Origin: Coriobacteriaceae bacterium
Lineage (GTDB): Bacteria; Actinomycetota; Coriobacteriia; Coriobacteriales; UMGS124
Reading direction: 5' to 3'
DNA: 11,074 nucleotides
Assembly: GCA_019420325.1 (NCBI GenBank)
Contig: JAHZHK010000066.1
Location: 4,682 to 15,755 of the forward strand
Shown piece by piece: positions 1 through 6,497 of the stretch. How positions within the stretch are numbered: the first letter of the stretch is position 1; every line of letters starts with the position of its first letter. The position numbers and the translations under genes are program-made. Below the pieces are notes generated by a model, which saw only the letters and a program-made list of their open reading frames with translations, did not search any database and was not told where the DNA came from.

Positions 1-641
1 GAGAGATTCTCGAGATAGCTCTCAGGCCAGAAAACAGGCGTGAGGTAGTTCCAGGCGGTGATCACGACGCTCCAAAGGTGAATGACATCGCGGAAAAAGA
101 CCGTAAGCGCACTCAGCAAAAGCGACACACCGGCACAGAACAGGAAAACGTAGATGAGCAGGAGCGGAAACGCCAGCATCGTGGGTGAAGGCGATATACG
201 GAAGAACAGCATGACACCCAATACGGCGATAAACGAGAAGAGGTAGTTGACCACTGCGAAGAAGACTTTTTCGAGCGGGAACACCACCTTCTCGATACGC
301 ACCTTCTTGAGAAGGGCCGAAGAGTCGATGATGGAGAGCATGCCGGCGTTGGTGGAGTCGGCCATAAGCGAGAACAGCGTCATGCCCAAAATGAGGTAAA
401 CGGGATAGTTCTCGATATTAAAGCGAAACATGGTAGAGAAAACGAGCGTGAGAACCGCCATCATAAGAAGCGGGTTGAGAACGCTCCAAACCACACCCAG
501 CACGGAGCGACGATACTTGAGCTTGAAGTCGCGCGTCACGAGCTGCTTGAGGATAAAAACCGTGCTCTTGCGAATCTGCTTGCGCCCCTCGGCGTCGATG
601 GTGACGCCCGAAGAAGCGGCCTGGGTGAGTACGTCAGACAA
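1..641 (-). CDS. ABC-2 type permease of a surface-polysaccharide exporter (3' end outside window)
   Basis: This is the membrane subunit of a probable ABC exporter that moves a lipid-linked polysaccharide, such as an O-antigen or teichoic-acid-like polymer, across the cytoplasmic membrane. Only the first 213 residues are in the window. A short hydrophilic N-terminus leads into the amphipathic family motif LKYRRSVLGVVWSVLNPL (about residues 41-58). Hydrophobic segments follow at about 50-72, 82-97, 124-148, 155-180 and 187-207, and the conserved FFRDV..LW...TPV.WP block lies at about 182-206. The family (Wzm/TagG/RfbD-like) is usually 250-290 residues, so roughly 50-70 are missing on the left. 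I chose the TTG start at 639-641 because a GGAGGA ribosome-binding site sits 5 nt upstream and no in-frame ATG precedes the homologous region. A partner ATPase gene would be expected further left. Family assignment is confident; the exported substrate cannot be told. Confidence 0.85.
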   Translation of the reverse strand, partial: MSDVLTQAASSGVTIDAEGRKQIRKSTVFILKQLVTRDFKLKYRRSVLGVVWSVLNPLLMMAVLTLVFSTMFRFNIENYPVYLILGMTLFSLMADSTNAGMLSIIDSSALLKKVRIEKVVFPLEKVFFAVVNYLFSFIAVLGVMLFFRISPSPTMLAFPLLLIYVFLFCAGVSLLLSALTVFFRDVIHLWSVVITAWNYLTPVFWPESYLENL

Positions 642-677
642 AGAGTTCCTCCGAAACCAGCGAGGTTGTTGAAAAAG

Positions 678-739
678 GCATGCGCTGGATACGAGCATGC
701 ATTTGAATACTAGCATAGAGCCCGGACACAAGCGCATGC
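678..739. repeat. 9-bp inverted repeat (GCATGCGCT/AGCGCATGC) around the permease promoter region
   Basis: GCATGCGCT at 678-686 is perfectly inverted as AGCGCATGC at 731-739, with 44 nt between the arms. A third GCATGC lies at 695-700. The arms flank the candidate permease promoter. They could be operator half-sites or a long-range hairpin in the DNA, or they could be chance. Confidence 0.45.
704..731 (-). promoter_or_regulatory. Possible promoter for the permease gene
   Basis: On the minus strand there is a TTGTGT -35-like hexamer (726-731), a 16-nt gap, and a TATTCA -10-like hexamer (704-709). The predicted start would give a leader of roughly 55-60 nt before the TTG start. The match is weak, so this is tentative. 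Support comes mainly from its position between the tRNA-Arg terminator and the permease gene, where a promoter is needed. Confidence 0.3.
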
Positions 740-786
740 AGGAGCCAAAAGACAAAAGGACACCGCGGCCCCTGAAGAAAACGTGC

Positions 787-830
787 AAAGAAAAAGCCCC
801 GTACGCTGCACGTTTGCAGTGTACGGGGCT
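787..830 (-). terminator. Intrinsic terminator after tRNA-Arg
   Basis: Read on the minus strand, AGCCCCGTAC (821-830) pairs with GTACGGGGCT (795-804). An inner 5-bp stem, CTGCA/TGCAG, is closed by a 4-nt loop. A T-rich tract (TTTTTCTTT, 787-795) follows directly. This strong hairpin ends the tRNA transcript 11 nt beyond the tRNA-Arg CCA and separates it from the permease gene. Confidence 0.9.
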
Positions 831-841
831 TGCGCGATCGA

Positions 842-917
842 TGGTGCCCCCTGACGGGATCGAACCGTCGGCCTTTCGCTCCGGAGGCGAACGCTCTATC
901 CACTGAGCTAAGAGGGC
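842..917 (-). tRNA. tRNA-Arg, anticodon CCG
   Basis: This gene folds as a complete 76-nt cloverleaf with an encoded 3' CCA. The acceptor stem GCCCTCT pairs with AGGGGGC, with one G-U wobble at pair 5. The D-arm is GCTC...GAGC. The anticodon stem TTCGC/GCGAA encloses loop CTCCGGA, giving anticodon CCG, which reads CGG arginine codons. The T-arm GACGG TTCGATC CCGTC is regular. The discriminator base is A. Its 5' end lies only a few bases after the terminator-like hairpin that follows tRNA-Asn, so its transcription probably depends on read-through from that gene. Confidence 0.97.
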
Positions 918-920
918 GAT

Positions 921-949
921 ACAAAAATGGCCGCCAAAATGGCGGCCAT
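921..949 (-). terminator. Terminator-like hairpin between tRNA-Asn and tRNA-Arg
   Basis: On the minus strand ATGGCCGCC (941-949) pairs with GGCGGCCAT (927-935), plus one extra A-T pair and a 3-nt loop, making a 10-bp stem. TTTTTGT follows at 920-926. It looks like a good intrinsic terminator, yet tRNA-Arg begins only 3-4 nt later. It may therefore terminate only partly, or serve as a processing signal between the two tRNAs. Confidence 0.75.
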
Positions 950-959
950 AGAGTTAACG

Positions 960-1034
960 TGGCTCCCCGAGCAGGGCTCGAACCTGCAACAACTCGGTTA
1001 ACAGCCGAGTGCTCTACCATTGAGCTATCGGGGA
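960..1034 (-). tRNA. tRNA-Asn, anticodon GTT
   Basis: This is a complete 75-nt cloverleaf with encoded CCA. The acceptor stem is TCCCCGA/TCGGGGA, the D-arm GCTC...GAGC, and the anticodon stem CTCGG/CCGAG around loop CTGTTAA gives anticodon GTT. The T-arm is GCAGG TTCGAGC CCTGC. The discriminator base G matches asparagine tRNAs. It is the first gene of a two-tRNA unit with tRNA-Arg(CCG), downstream of rpoD. Confidence 0.97.
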
Positions 1035-1067
1035 ATGCGGTTTTCAGAAACGCGCTTGTAAGAAATA

Positions 1068-1096
1068 AAGATACTTTATCTCAGCGGGCGAAGCAA
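1068..1096 (-). promoter_or_regulatory. Candidate promoter of the tRNA-Asn/tRNA-Arg unit
   Basis: On the minus strand TTGCTT (1091-1096) and TATCTT (1068-1073) are separated by exactly 17 nt, matching the sigma-70 pattern at 4 of 6 positions in each hexamer. Transcription would start near 1061, about 27 nt before the tRNA-Asn 5' end. No strong terminator is visible after rpoD, so read-through from rpoD may also contribute. Confidence 0.5.
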
Positions 1097-1118
1097 GTCC
1101 TAGTTGCTGGAATTTTAC

Positions 1119-1139
1119 TTCAACACATTTTCAACACAT
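1119..1139. repeat. Tandem 10-bp direct repeat TTCAACACAT, 11-nt period
   Basis: TTCAACACAT occurs at 1119-1128 and again at 1130-1139, one base apart. The repeat lies between the rpoD stop codon and the candidate tRNA promoter, centred near -68 from the predicted start. The one-helical-turn period resembles a tandem protein-binding site, but no known regulator is recognised. Confidence 0.6.
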
Positions 1140-1146
1140 AAGAGGA

Positions 1147-2457
1147 TTACTCCTCCATGAAGTCCTTGAGCTTGCTCGAACGAGAGGGGTGACGCAGCTT
1201 GGCAAGCGTCTTGCTCTCGATCTGGCGAATACGCTCGCGGGTAACGCCAAACTCCTTGCCGACCTCCTCGAGCGTGCGGGGATGACCGTCGGCCAAGCCG
1301 AAGCGAAGCTCGATGACCTTGCGCTCGCGCTCGGCAAGCGTGTCAAGCACCTGGGAAATCTGCTCCTGAAGCATCGAGAAGCTGGCAGCATCCGGAGGAA
1401 CCACGGCCTGAGAGTCCTCGATGAAGTCGCCGAGCTGGGAGTCCTCCTCCTCGCCGATGGGCGTCTCGAGCGACACGGGCTCCTGGGAGATCTTCTGAAT
1501 CTCGCGGACGCGGTCGGGCGTCATGTCCATCTTCTCGGCGATCTCCTCAGGGGTAGGCTCGCGGCCGAGCTCCTGGAGAAGCGCACGCTGCACGCGGACG
1601 AGCTTGTTGATGGTCTCGACCATGTGCACGGGGATACGGATGGTGCGGGCCTGATCGGCGATGGCGCGCGTAATGGCCTGACGAATCCACCACGTGGCGT
1701 ACGTGGAGAACTTGAAGCCCTTGGTGTAGTCGAACTTCTCGACAGCGCGGATAAGGCCAAGGTTGCCTTCCTGGATGAGGTCGAGGAAGAGCATGCCGCG
1801 ACCGACATAGCGCTTGGCGATGGAGACGACGAGTCGCAGGTTGGCGCTGATAAGCTTCTGCTTGGCCTCGACACCGATCTGCTCAATCTTGGTAAGACGG
1901 CGCAGGTCGGAGCGGGGAAGCTGGATGCCGTTGTCATGAGCCTCGTCGAGCTTGCGCGAAGCCTCCAGGCCAGCCTCGATCTTCATGGCAAGGTCAACCT
2001 CGTCGGAGGCGGTCAGAAGGTCGACTTTGCCGATCTCCTTGAGGTACATGCGCACCGGATCGCCCGTGAGCTGAGTAGGCTGGGGCGTCTGGTCGCGACG
2101 CGGGGAATGCTTGCGGCGCTTCTTGCCGGTAATCTCGGTGACGGGTGCACTGCCGAGCTCGGCATCAACGACGGCGGCCTCGGAGGTGTCGATCTCCTCC
2201 TCGATTTGCTCCTCGGCGAACGACTCGTCGTCCTCCTCGGAGATTTCAGCAGAGCCAGCGGTCGTGATCTCGATGCCAGCACCGCGGACCTGGTCATAGA
2301 TGACATTGAGCTCATCGGCGTCGACGTCGACGTCCGCCAGGGCAACCTGAATCTCGTCTTCCGTCACCGTACCGAGGGGCTTGCTCGTCGCAATGAGCTT
2401 CTCGATAGCCGATGAGAGTTCGCTAGAAAAAGCCACCACACTGTTTTCGCTGCTCAA
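1147..2457 (-). CDS. rpoD: RNA polymerase primary sigma factor (RpoD/SigA)
   Basis: This is the housekeeping sigma factor that directs RNA polymerase to promoters with TTGACA/TATAAT elements. The 436 residues carry the full primary-sigma layout. The N-terminal region 1.1-like part ends in an acidic stretch (about 70-105), followed by a basic patch (KKRRKHSPRR, 112-121). Region 1.2 spans about 130-162. Region 2 (about 203-272) contains DLIQEGNLGLIRAVEKFDY and FSTYATWWIRQAITRAIA, which bind core enzyme and melt the -10 element. Region 3 is about 278-350. Region 4 (about 363-432) has the -35-reading helix-turn-helix LEEVGKEFGVTRERIRQIE. The start is TTG (2455-2457), preceded by AAAGGA with a 6-nt spacer. 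The gene has its own strong promoter in the 125-nt gap after dnaG, and it may also receive transcripts from the upstream operon. A 408-codon open frame on the opposite strand is only a codon-bias shadow. Confidence 0.98.
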   Translation of the reverse strand: MSSENSVVAFSSELSSAIEKLIATSKPLGTVTEDEIQVALADVDVDADELNVIYDQVRGAGIEITTAGSAEISEEDDESFAEEQIEEEIDTSEAAVVDAELGSAPVTEITGKKRRKHSPRRDQTPQPTQLTGDPVRMYLKEIGKVDLLTASDEVDLAMKIEAGLEASRKLDEAHDNGIQLPRSDLRRLTKIEQIGVEAKQKLISANLRLVVSIAKRYVGRGMLFLDLIQEGNLGLIRAVEKFDYTKGFKFSTYATWWIRQAITRAIADQARTIRIPVHMVETINKLVRVQRALLQELGREPTPEEIAEKMDMTPDRVREIQKISQEPVSLETPIGEEEDSQLGDFIEDSQAVVPPDAASFSMLQEQISQVLDTLAERERKVIELRFGLADGHPRTLEEVGKEFGVTRERIRQIESKTLAKLRHPSRSSKLKDFMEE

Positions 2458-2502
2458 ACCGGGTCCTTTCGCCTCTAAGTGCCGTAACGAGCGTCTGATT
2501 CA

Positions 2503-2516
2503 TTCAACCGATTGAA
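2503..2516. repeat. Short dyad TTCAA-CCGA-TTGAA in the rpoD leader
   Basis: A perfect 5-bp inverted repeat with a 4-bp centre lies between the rpoD promoter and its start codon, inside the predicted 5' untranslated region of about 85-90 nt. It could be an operator or a small hairpin. It is short enough to be chance. Confidence 0.3.
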
Positions 2517-2551
2517 AACAGGACACAATACGACTAGTGTGCAACTTATTG

Positions 2552-2580
2552 ATTATGACGATTTATACCCCTAAAGTCAA
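2552..2580 (-). promoter_or_regulatory. rpoD promoter, near-consensus sigma-70 type
   Basis: On the minus strand TTGACT (2575-2580) and CATAAT (2552-2557) are separated by exactly 17 nt, each hexamer matching consensus at 5 of 6 positions. The -35 lies just past the dnaG stop codon, so the element sits in the only sizeable gap in the operon. Recognition by RpoD itself would make the gene self-sustaining. Confidence 0.75.
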
Positions 2581-2582
2581 TC

Positions 2583-4481
2583 CTAGTTGCGCTTTCTTCG
2601 CCTATCTTCCAGCTGCATAAGACGCTGCTGGAGGTCGGAAAGAGCTGCCATCTTGTCACGCAGGGTCGTCGTGTCCTGCGGGTCGATAGTGCGCAACTCG
2701 CTGCGGCCCGCCTCGATAGCGCGGCGCAGCTCACGTGCCTCGATGTCGTCGAGCAGCACCTCCACCGCGCAGGCGCTCTTGTCGGCCTCAATCTCGCGCG
2801 CGCCCGAAGCCAGGATCTGCGCGGCGCCCGGGCACACGGCCTCGGCGTCATCGAGCACCTGCAGCGGAGTCGCGTCGTCTTGAACCGCCATGATGGCCCA
2901 GGCAATCGCCTCATGGCTGGGATCACGCCAGGTGAGCTGGGCAACGCGGTCGGCATAGCACTTCGCAACGCGCACGTCGGCCGCCAAGGCGCTCAGAAGC
3001 TCGCGCTCAAGCTGCAGGGCGCGGGCGTCCTCAGGCAAAAGCGGAACAACGGGCGCAGGCTGTACGTGCTCGTAGGACGGCTCGGGGTCGCGCACATCAA
3101 ACGACTGCTGACGCACGCTGATGAGCGGGGCTTCATCTGAGTCGTCTTCACGAGGAGCCACCCAACGCACGTTGGCAAGTGCGGCACGCACCGTCGAGAC
3201 GTCGGCCAAGAGCCTTCCGGCCACATAGTCGACGTACTCGTCGGCCAAGACGCTACCCTTGATCGGCCCCATGGCGCCCACGACGTCGGCAAGCGCCAAC
3301 GCCCTCGCCTCGGGCGTAGAGATGTCGAAACGGTCCAGATGACGGTCGATGACGAAACGCACAAGCGGCACGCGCTCGGCAATGCGGTCGCGCATGGCCT
3401 GCACGCCCTGCGCGGCAATGTACTCGGCAGGGTCCATGCCACCGGGAAGAACGACGCAGTACATGCCCGCGGTCGTGGTCGTAACGTACTGCATCGCACG
3501 CTCGGCCGCCTTGAGACCGGCCTCGTCGCCGTCAAACAGGCAGACGATACGACCGCGTGACAGACGCTCCCCTGCCGGCGTGAGATAGCGCGACAGCATC
3601 TTGACCTGCTGAGAGGTAAACGACGTGCCCAAAGGGGCAACGCAGTTCGTGATGCCCGCCTCGTGGGAGGAGATGACGTCGGTGTAGCCCTCCATGACGA
3701 TGGCCTCAAGATTGGCGGTGATAGACGCCTTGGCCCGCTCGAGGGCGAAAAGGTTCGCCTTCTTGTGGAAGACCGCCGTGTCGGACGTGTTGAGGTACTT
3801 GGGCTTGGAGTCGTCGAGGACGCGGCCGCCAAAACCCACCGCACGGCCGCGCTCGTCGCGAATGAGGAACATCACGCGGTTGTAGAAGCGGTCGGCAAGC
3901 GTGCCGTCGTCGCGGCGAATGGCCAGGTTGGCGTCGACCATCTCGCGAGGCGAAAATCCTAGCGAAGACAGATGGCGCGACAATGCTCCCATGCCCGGCG
4001 CATACCCCAACGTCCAGTTCTGTGCCACCGCCGAGCCGAAGCCGCGATGCCCGAGATAGTCACGCGCAGCCGCCGCAGCTGGAGCGCGCGAGCGGGTGAG
4101 CTGGGCGTGATAGAACTCAGCCGCCGCCTGCACGACCTCATACAAGCGGCCCTTTTGCGTCGCGTTGGGATCTCGCTTATAACTCGAGCCGTCATCGGAC
4201 AGCACGATACCTGCACGGTCGGCCAGGATGCGCACGGCCTCGGGGAACTCGACGTGGTCGCGCTCCATCACGAAGTTGAAGCAGTCGCCGCCCTTGCCGC
4301 AGCTGAAGCACTTCCAGAATCCCCTGTCAGGCATCACATGAAAGGACGGGGACTTCTCGTGATGGAAGGGGCAGCAGCCCCACATGTCATGGCCACGCTG
4401 GCGCAAAGCCACCGTTTCGCCGACAAGCTGCACAAGGTCGGTCGCCTCGCGCACCTTCTGCTTCTCTTCGGGAGTGAACAC
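2583..4481 (-). CDS. dnaG: DNA primase
   Basis: DnaG makes the short RNA primers for chromosome replication, acting with the DnaB helicase at the fork. The 632 residues show the standard order. The CHC2 zinc-binding domain has C37-x2-H40-x17-C58-x2-C61. The N-terminal RNA-polymerase domain (about 120-250) includes RVMFLIRDERGRAVGFGGR (202-220). The TOPRIM catalytic core has the metal-binding acidic residues in MEGYTD (E264, D268) and LFDGDEAG (D317, D319), with LPGGMDP at 345-351. A diverged C-terminal part (about 480-632), rich in charged helices, would be the DnaB-interacting domain. The start is GTG (4479-4481) with AGGA 6 nt upstream. Only one base (4482) separates it from the ribF stop, so translation is probably coupled. 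No catalytic residue appears missing. Confidence 0.97.
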   Translation of the reverse strand: MFTPEEKQKVREATDLVQLVGETVALRQRGHDMWGCCPFHHEKSPSFHVMPDRGFWKCFSCGKGGDCFNFVMERDHVEFPEAVRILADRAGIVLSDDGSSYKRDPNATQKGRLYEVVQAAAEFYHAQLTRSRAPAAAAARDYLGHRGFGSAVAQNWTLGYAPGMGALSRHLSSLGFSPREMVDANLAIRRDDGTLADRFYNRVMFLIRDERGRAVGFGGRVLDDSKPKYLNTSDTAVFHKKANLFALERAKASITANLEAIVMEGYTDVISSHEAGITNCVAPLGTSFTSQQVKMLSRYLTPAGERLSRGRIVCLFDGDEAGLKAAERAMQYVTTTTAGMYCVVLPGGMDPAEYIAAQGVQAMRDRIAERVPLVRFVIDRHLDRFDISTPEARALALADVVGAMGPIKGSVLADEYVDYVAGRLLADVSTVRAALANVRWVAPREDDSDEAPLISVRQQSFDVRDPEPSYEHVQPAPVVPLLPEDARALQLERELLSALAADVRVAKCYADRVAQLTWRDPSHEAIAWAIMAVQDDATPLQVLDDAEAVCPGAAQILASGAREIEADKSACAVEVLLDDIEARELRRAIEAGRSELRTIDPQDTTTLRDKMAALSDLQQRLMQLEDRRRKRN

Positions 4482-4482
4482 G

Positions 4483-5535
4483 CTAAATCCTAAAGCCGGT
4501 CGGCCCGATGTTGGTCCTCACCCAGTCGATGTTGCCGTTGACCGCAGCCATAAGCTCGTCAAGAGAGGCGAACTTCTGCTGGCCACGCAGCTTCTCGATA
4601 AACGCAACGGCAACCTCGCGACCGTAGATGTCCTCGTTGAAGCCCACCATATTCGCCTCGATGCTCGCGCAGTTGGGCTCGTCGGCAAAGGTGCGGGGAA
4701 TGCCTACGTTGATGGCAGACGGCCATGCCACGCCATCGACGAGCACAAGGCCGGCATACACGCCTTCGGCCGGCACGACATAAGGGTACGAGAGGGAGAC
4801 GTTTGCCGTGGGGAAGCCGAAGGTGCGACCCTTCTGCCTGCCACGCACAACGGTACCGCGGACAAAGTGGGCACGCTGGAGCAGGTTGTTTGCCGTGCGG
4901 CAGTCACCCTCGTCGATCAGAAGGTGACGGATGCGCGTGGCGGAAACGGGGGCCGCCCTATTGCAGAGCAAGTCGTACCCGTTGACCTCCCAGCTACGGC
5001 CACGCACCGAACCCAATTGGCGAAGCTCCGCCACGTTGCCGGCATTGCCTGCGCCTAGCTTGAAGTCGGCGCCCACGTGAATGGCCTTGGGCATAAACGT
5101 GGGGAAGACATACGTCTTGAAGAACGCCTCCGTGCTATGGGCGGCAAGCTCGCGGTTGAACGGCAGGCACACGACGAAGTCGGCCCCGAACTTGGTGAGA
5201 AACGAAAGTCGGTCCTCGTTGTTAAGCAGCTTGTGGATGCGTGCCGTTGGGAAAAAGAGCTCGTCGGGATCGGGGTCGAACGTCAAGATGACGCTGGGAA
5301 CCCCACGGCGACGGGCGTCTTGGATAGTTGCCTGAAAAAGGTAACGGTGTCCGCGATGGACTCCATCGAAGGCGCCAATGGTGCACACGGCATCACCGAT
5401 GAAACCCTCGTGTGAAACACCGGGGCGGATGATTCGCGTATCAGGATGGCCGAAACCACGCACCGCGCACGCGTCGAGGGGCACATCACGGAGAAACGTG
5501 CGGCGCGCGAGGTCCAGTATCGCCGAATTCGTCAA
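4483..5535 (-). CDS. ribF: Bifunctional riboflavin kinase / FAD synthetase
   Basis: RibF phosphorylates riboflavin to FMN and then adenylates FMN to FAD in the cytoplasm. With the start used here it has 350 residues. The N-terminal FMN adenylyltransferase domain has the nucleotidyltransferase motif IGAFDGVHRGH (53-63), TFDPDP (85-90), VGADFKLG (154-161) and VSATRIRHLL (197-206). The C-terminal kinase domain has RGTVVRG...GRTFGFPTANV (226-246), with the PTAN nucleotide/metal site, and the conserved glutamate region SIEANMVGFNEDIYG (291-305). I prefer the TTG at 5533-5535. It follows AAGGG at a 6-nt spacing, begins where family similarity begins, and overlaps the truB stop as TTGA. A longer in-frame reading up to 5664 would run through the truB 3' end and adds no conserved sequence. 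The usual arginine after FGxG is replaced (GAGNAGN, 161-167). Confidence 0.95.
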   Translation of the reverse strand: MTNSAILDLARRTFLRDVPLDACAVRGFGHPDTRIIRPGVSHEGFIGDAVCTIGAFDGVHRGHRYLFQATIQDARRRGVPSVILTFDPDPDELFFPTARIHKLLNNEDRLSFLTKFGADFVVCLPFNRELAAHSTEAFFKTYVFPTFMPKAIHVGADFKLGAGNAGNVAELRQLGSVRGRSWEVNGYDLLCNRAAPVSATRIRHLLIDEGDCRTANNLLQRAHFVRGTVVRGRQKGRTFGFPTANVSLSYPYVVPAEGVYAGLVLVDGVAWPSAINVGIPRTFADEPNCASIEANMVGFNEDIYGREVAVAFIEKLRGQQKFASLDELMAAVNGNIDWVRTNIGPTGFRI

Positions 5536-6497
5536 TGCAATCCCTTTCGGTTCTCGAGGACGACGTCCCCACGGCTTACGCCGTCTGAAAAGACACAAAG
5601 AGCTACTATAGCCTTTTGTGAGCGAGTTGCGATTGCAAAAAGCCTGTTTTGACCCACCAGGCACAGCGTTTGCCCCTCGGGTAACTCAAGAGCACGGCCG
5701 CCATCGGTGCGTGCGCACGACAGCTTCTTGCCACACTTGATGTCTGCCACACCCTGTTCGTCGAGCTGAACGACAGGAAATCCAAGAAGCTCGACTGGAT
5801 CGATGACGCGCAGCGTCTCGGTTTGCTCGAGTTCAGACAGGCTCATGCAACTCGACCGATCAACTTTGCCGCTCGAGGTGCGCGAAAGCGCGCTCAGATA
5901 TGCGGCGCTTTTGCACATGCGGCCCAAATCGCGTGCCAGGGCGCGGATGTAGGTGCCTTTCGACACCGTGAAATCAACGTCCCACCAAGGCCCGCGCTCA
6001 TCGACGCCCATGGCGAGAAGCTCGGCCTGGCGCACCTCGATGGGGCGAGCAGCCAGCTCGACCTCGTGGCCCTTGCGAGCCTCGCTGTAGGCGCGCACAC
6101 CGTCGACCTTAATCGCGCTGAATGCCGGGGGCACCTGCTCCGTTTGACGAGAAAGCCTCTCGAGGGCCGCTGTGGCGTACTCCTGGTCGAGAACCGCTTC
6201 GGGAACGGGTGCCTCGCAACGAGCCTCGCCCTCGAGGTCGTCGGTCAGCGTCTCCATGCCCCAGCTGATGCGGGCTGTATATGACTTGAAGTCGCTCGTG
6301 GCATATTGCATGAGTCGTGTGGCCTGACCGACGCCAACCACGAGGATGCCGCTGGCAAAGGGGTCGAGCGTGCCGGCATGCCCAACTCGGCGCTCCCCCA
6401 ACGCGCGACGCACCTTGTTCACGACATCATGCGACGTCATTCCACAGGGTTTGTCGATGCCCACAAGTAGGTTCAGACCGCTTGGCGTGCGCTTCAT
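5532..6497 (-). CDS. truB: tRNA pseudouridine(55) synthase
   Basis: TruB isomerises U55 in the T-loop of nearly all tRNAs to pseudouridine and also helps tRNAs fold. The 321-residue protein has the family start LLVGIDKPCGMTSHDVVNKV (10-29), followed by RRVGHAGTLDPFASGIL (36-52), in which D45 is the catalytic aspartate. FSAIKVDGVRAYSEAR lies near 125-140, and VSKGTYIRALARDLG near 179-193 also belongs to the catalytic fold. The last ~80 residues form a less conserved C-terminal domain comparable in size to those of other actinobacterial TruB proteins. The ATG at 6495-6497 overlaps the nrnA stop as ATGA, and its own TGA overlaps the ribF TTG start, so three genes are chained by 4-nt overlaps. 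Confidence 0.97.
   Translation of the reverse strand: MKRTPSGLNLLVGIDKPCGMTSHDVVNKVRRALGERRVGHAGTLDPFASGILVVGVGQATRLMQYATSDFKSYTARISWGMETLTDDLEGEARCEAPVPEAVLDQEYATAALERLSRQTEQVPPAFSAIKVDGVRAYSEARKGHEVELAARPIEVRQAELLAMGVDERGPWWDVDFTVSKGTYIRALARDLGRMCKSAAYLSALSRTSSGKVDRSSCMSLSELEQTETLRVIDPVELLGFPVVQLDEQGVADIKCGKKLSCARTDGGRALELPEGQTLCLVGQNRLFAIATRSQKAIVALCVFSDGVSRGDVVLENRKGLH

Noticed and set aside
634..1020. 128-codon open frame on the minus strand
   Set aside because: It reads through both tRNA genes and two terminator hairpins, so it is not a plausible protein gene.
842..1034. tRNA genes as attachment sites of an integrated element
   Set aside because: No integrase gene and no repeated tRNA 3' end are visible in the window.
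1142..1155. GAGGA/TCCTC hairpin at the rpoD stop codon as a terminator
   Set aside because: It has only 5 bp, overlaps the stop codon and is not followed by a T tract.
1189..2415. 408-codon open frame on the plus strand opposite rpoD
   Set aside because: It is a mirror of rpoD codon bias; the Leu/Asp/Gly-rich translation has no known domain.
5536..5664. N-terminal extension of ribF by 43 residues
   Set aside because: This stretch is the out-of-frame truB 3' end, has no conserved RibF sequence, and the TTG at 5535 has a better ribosome-binding site and overlap.
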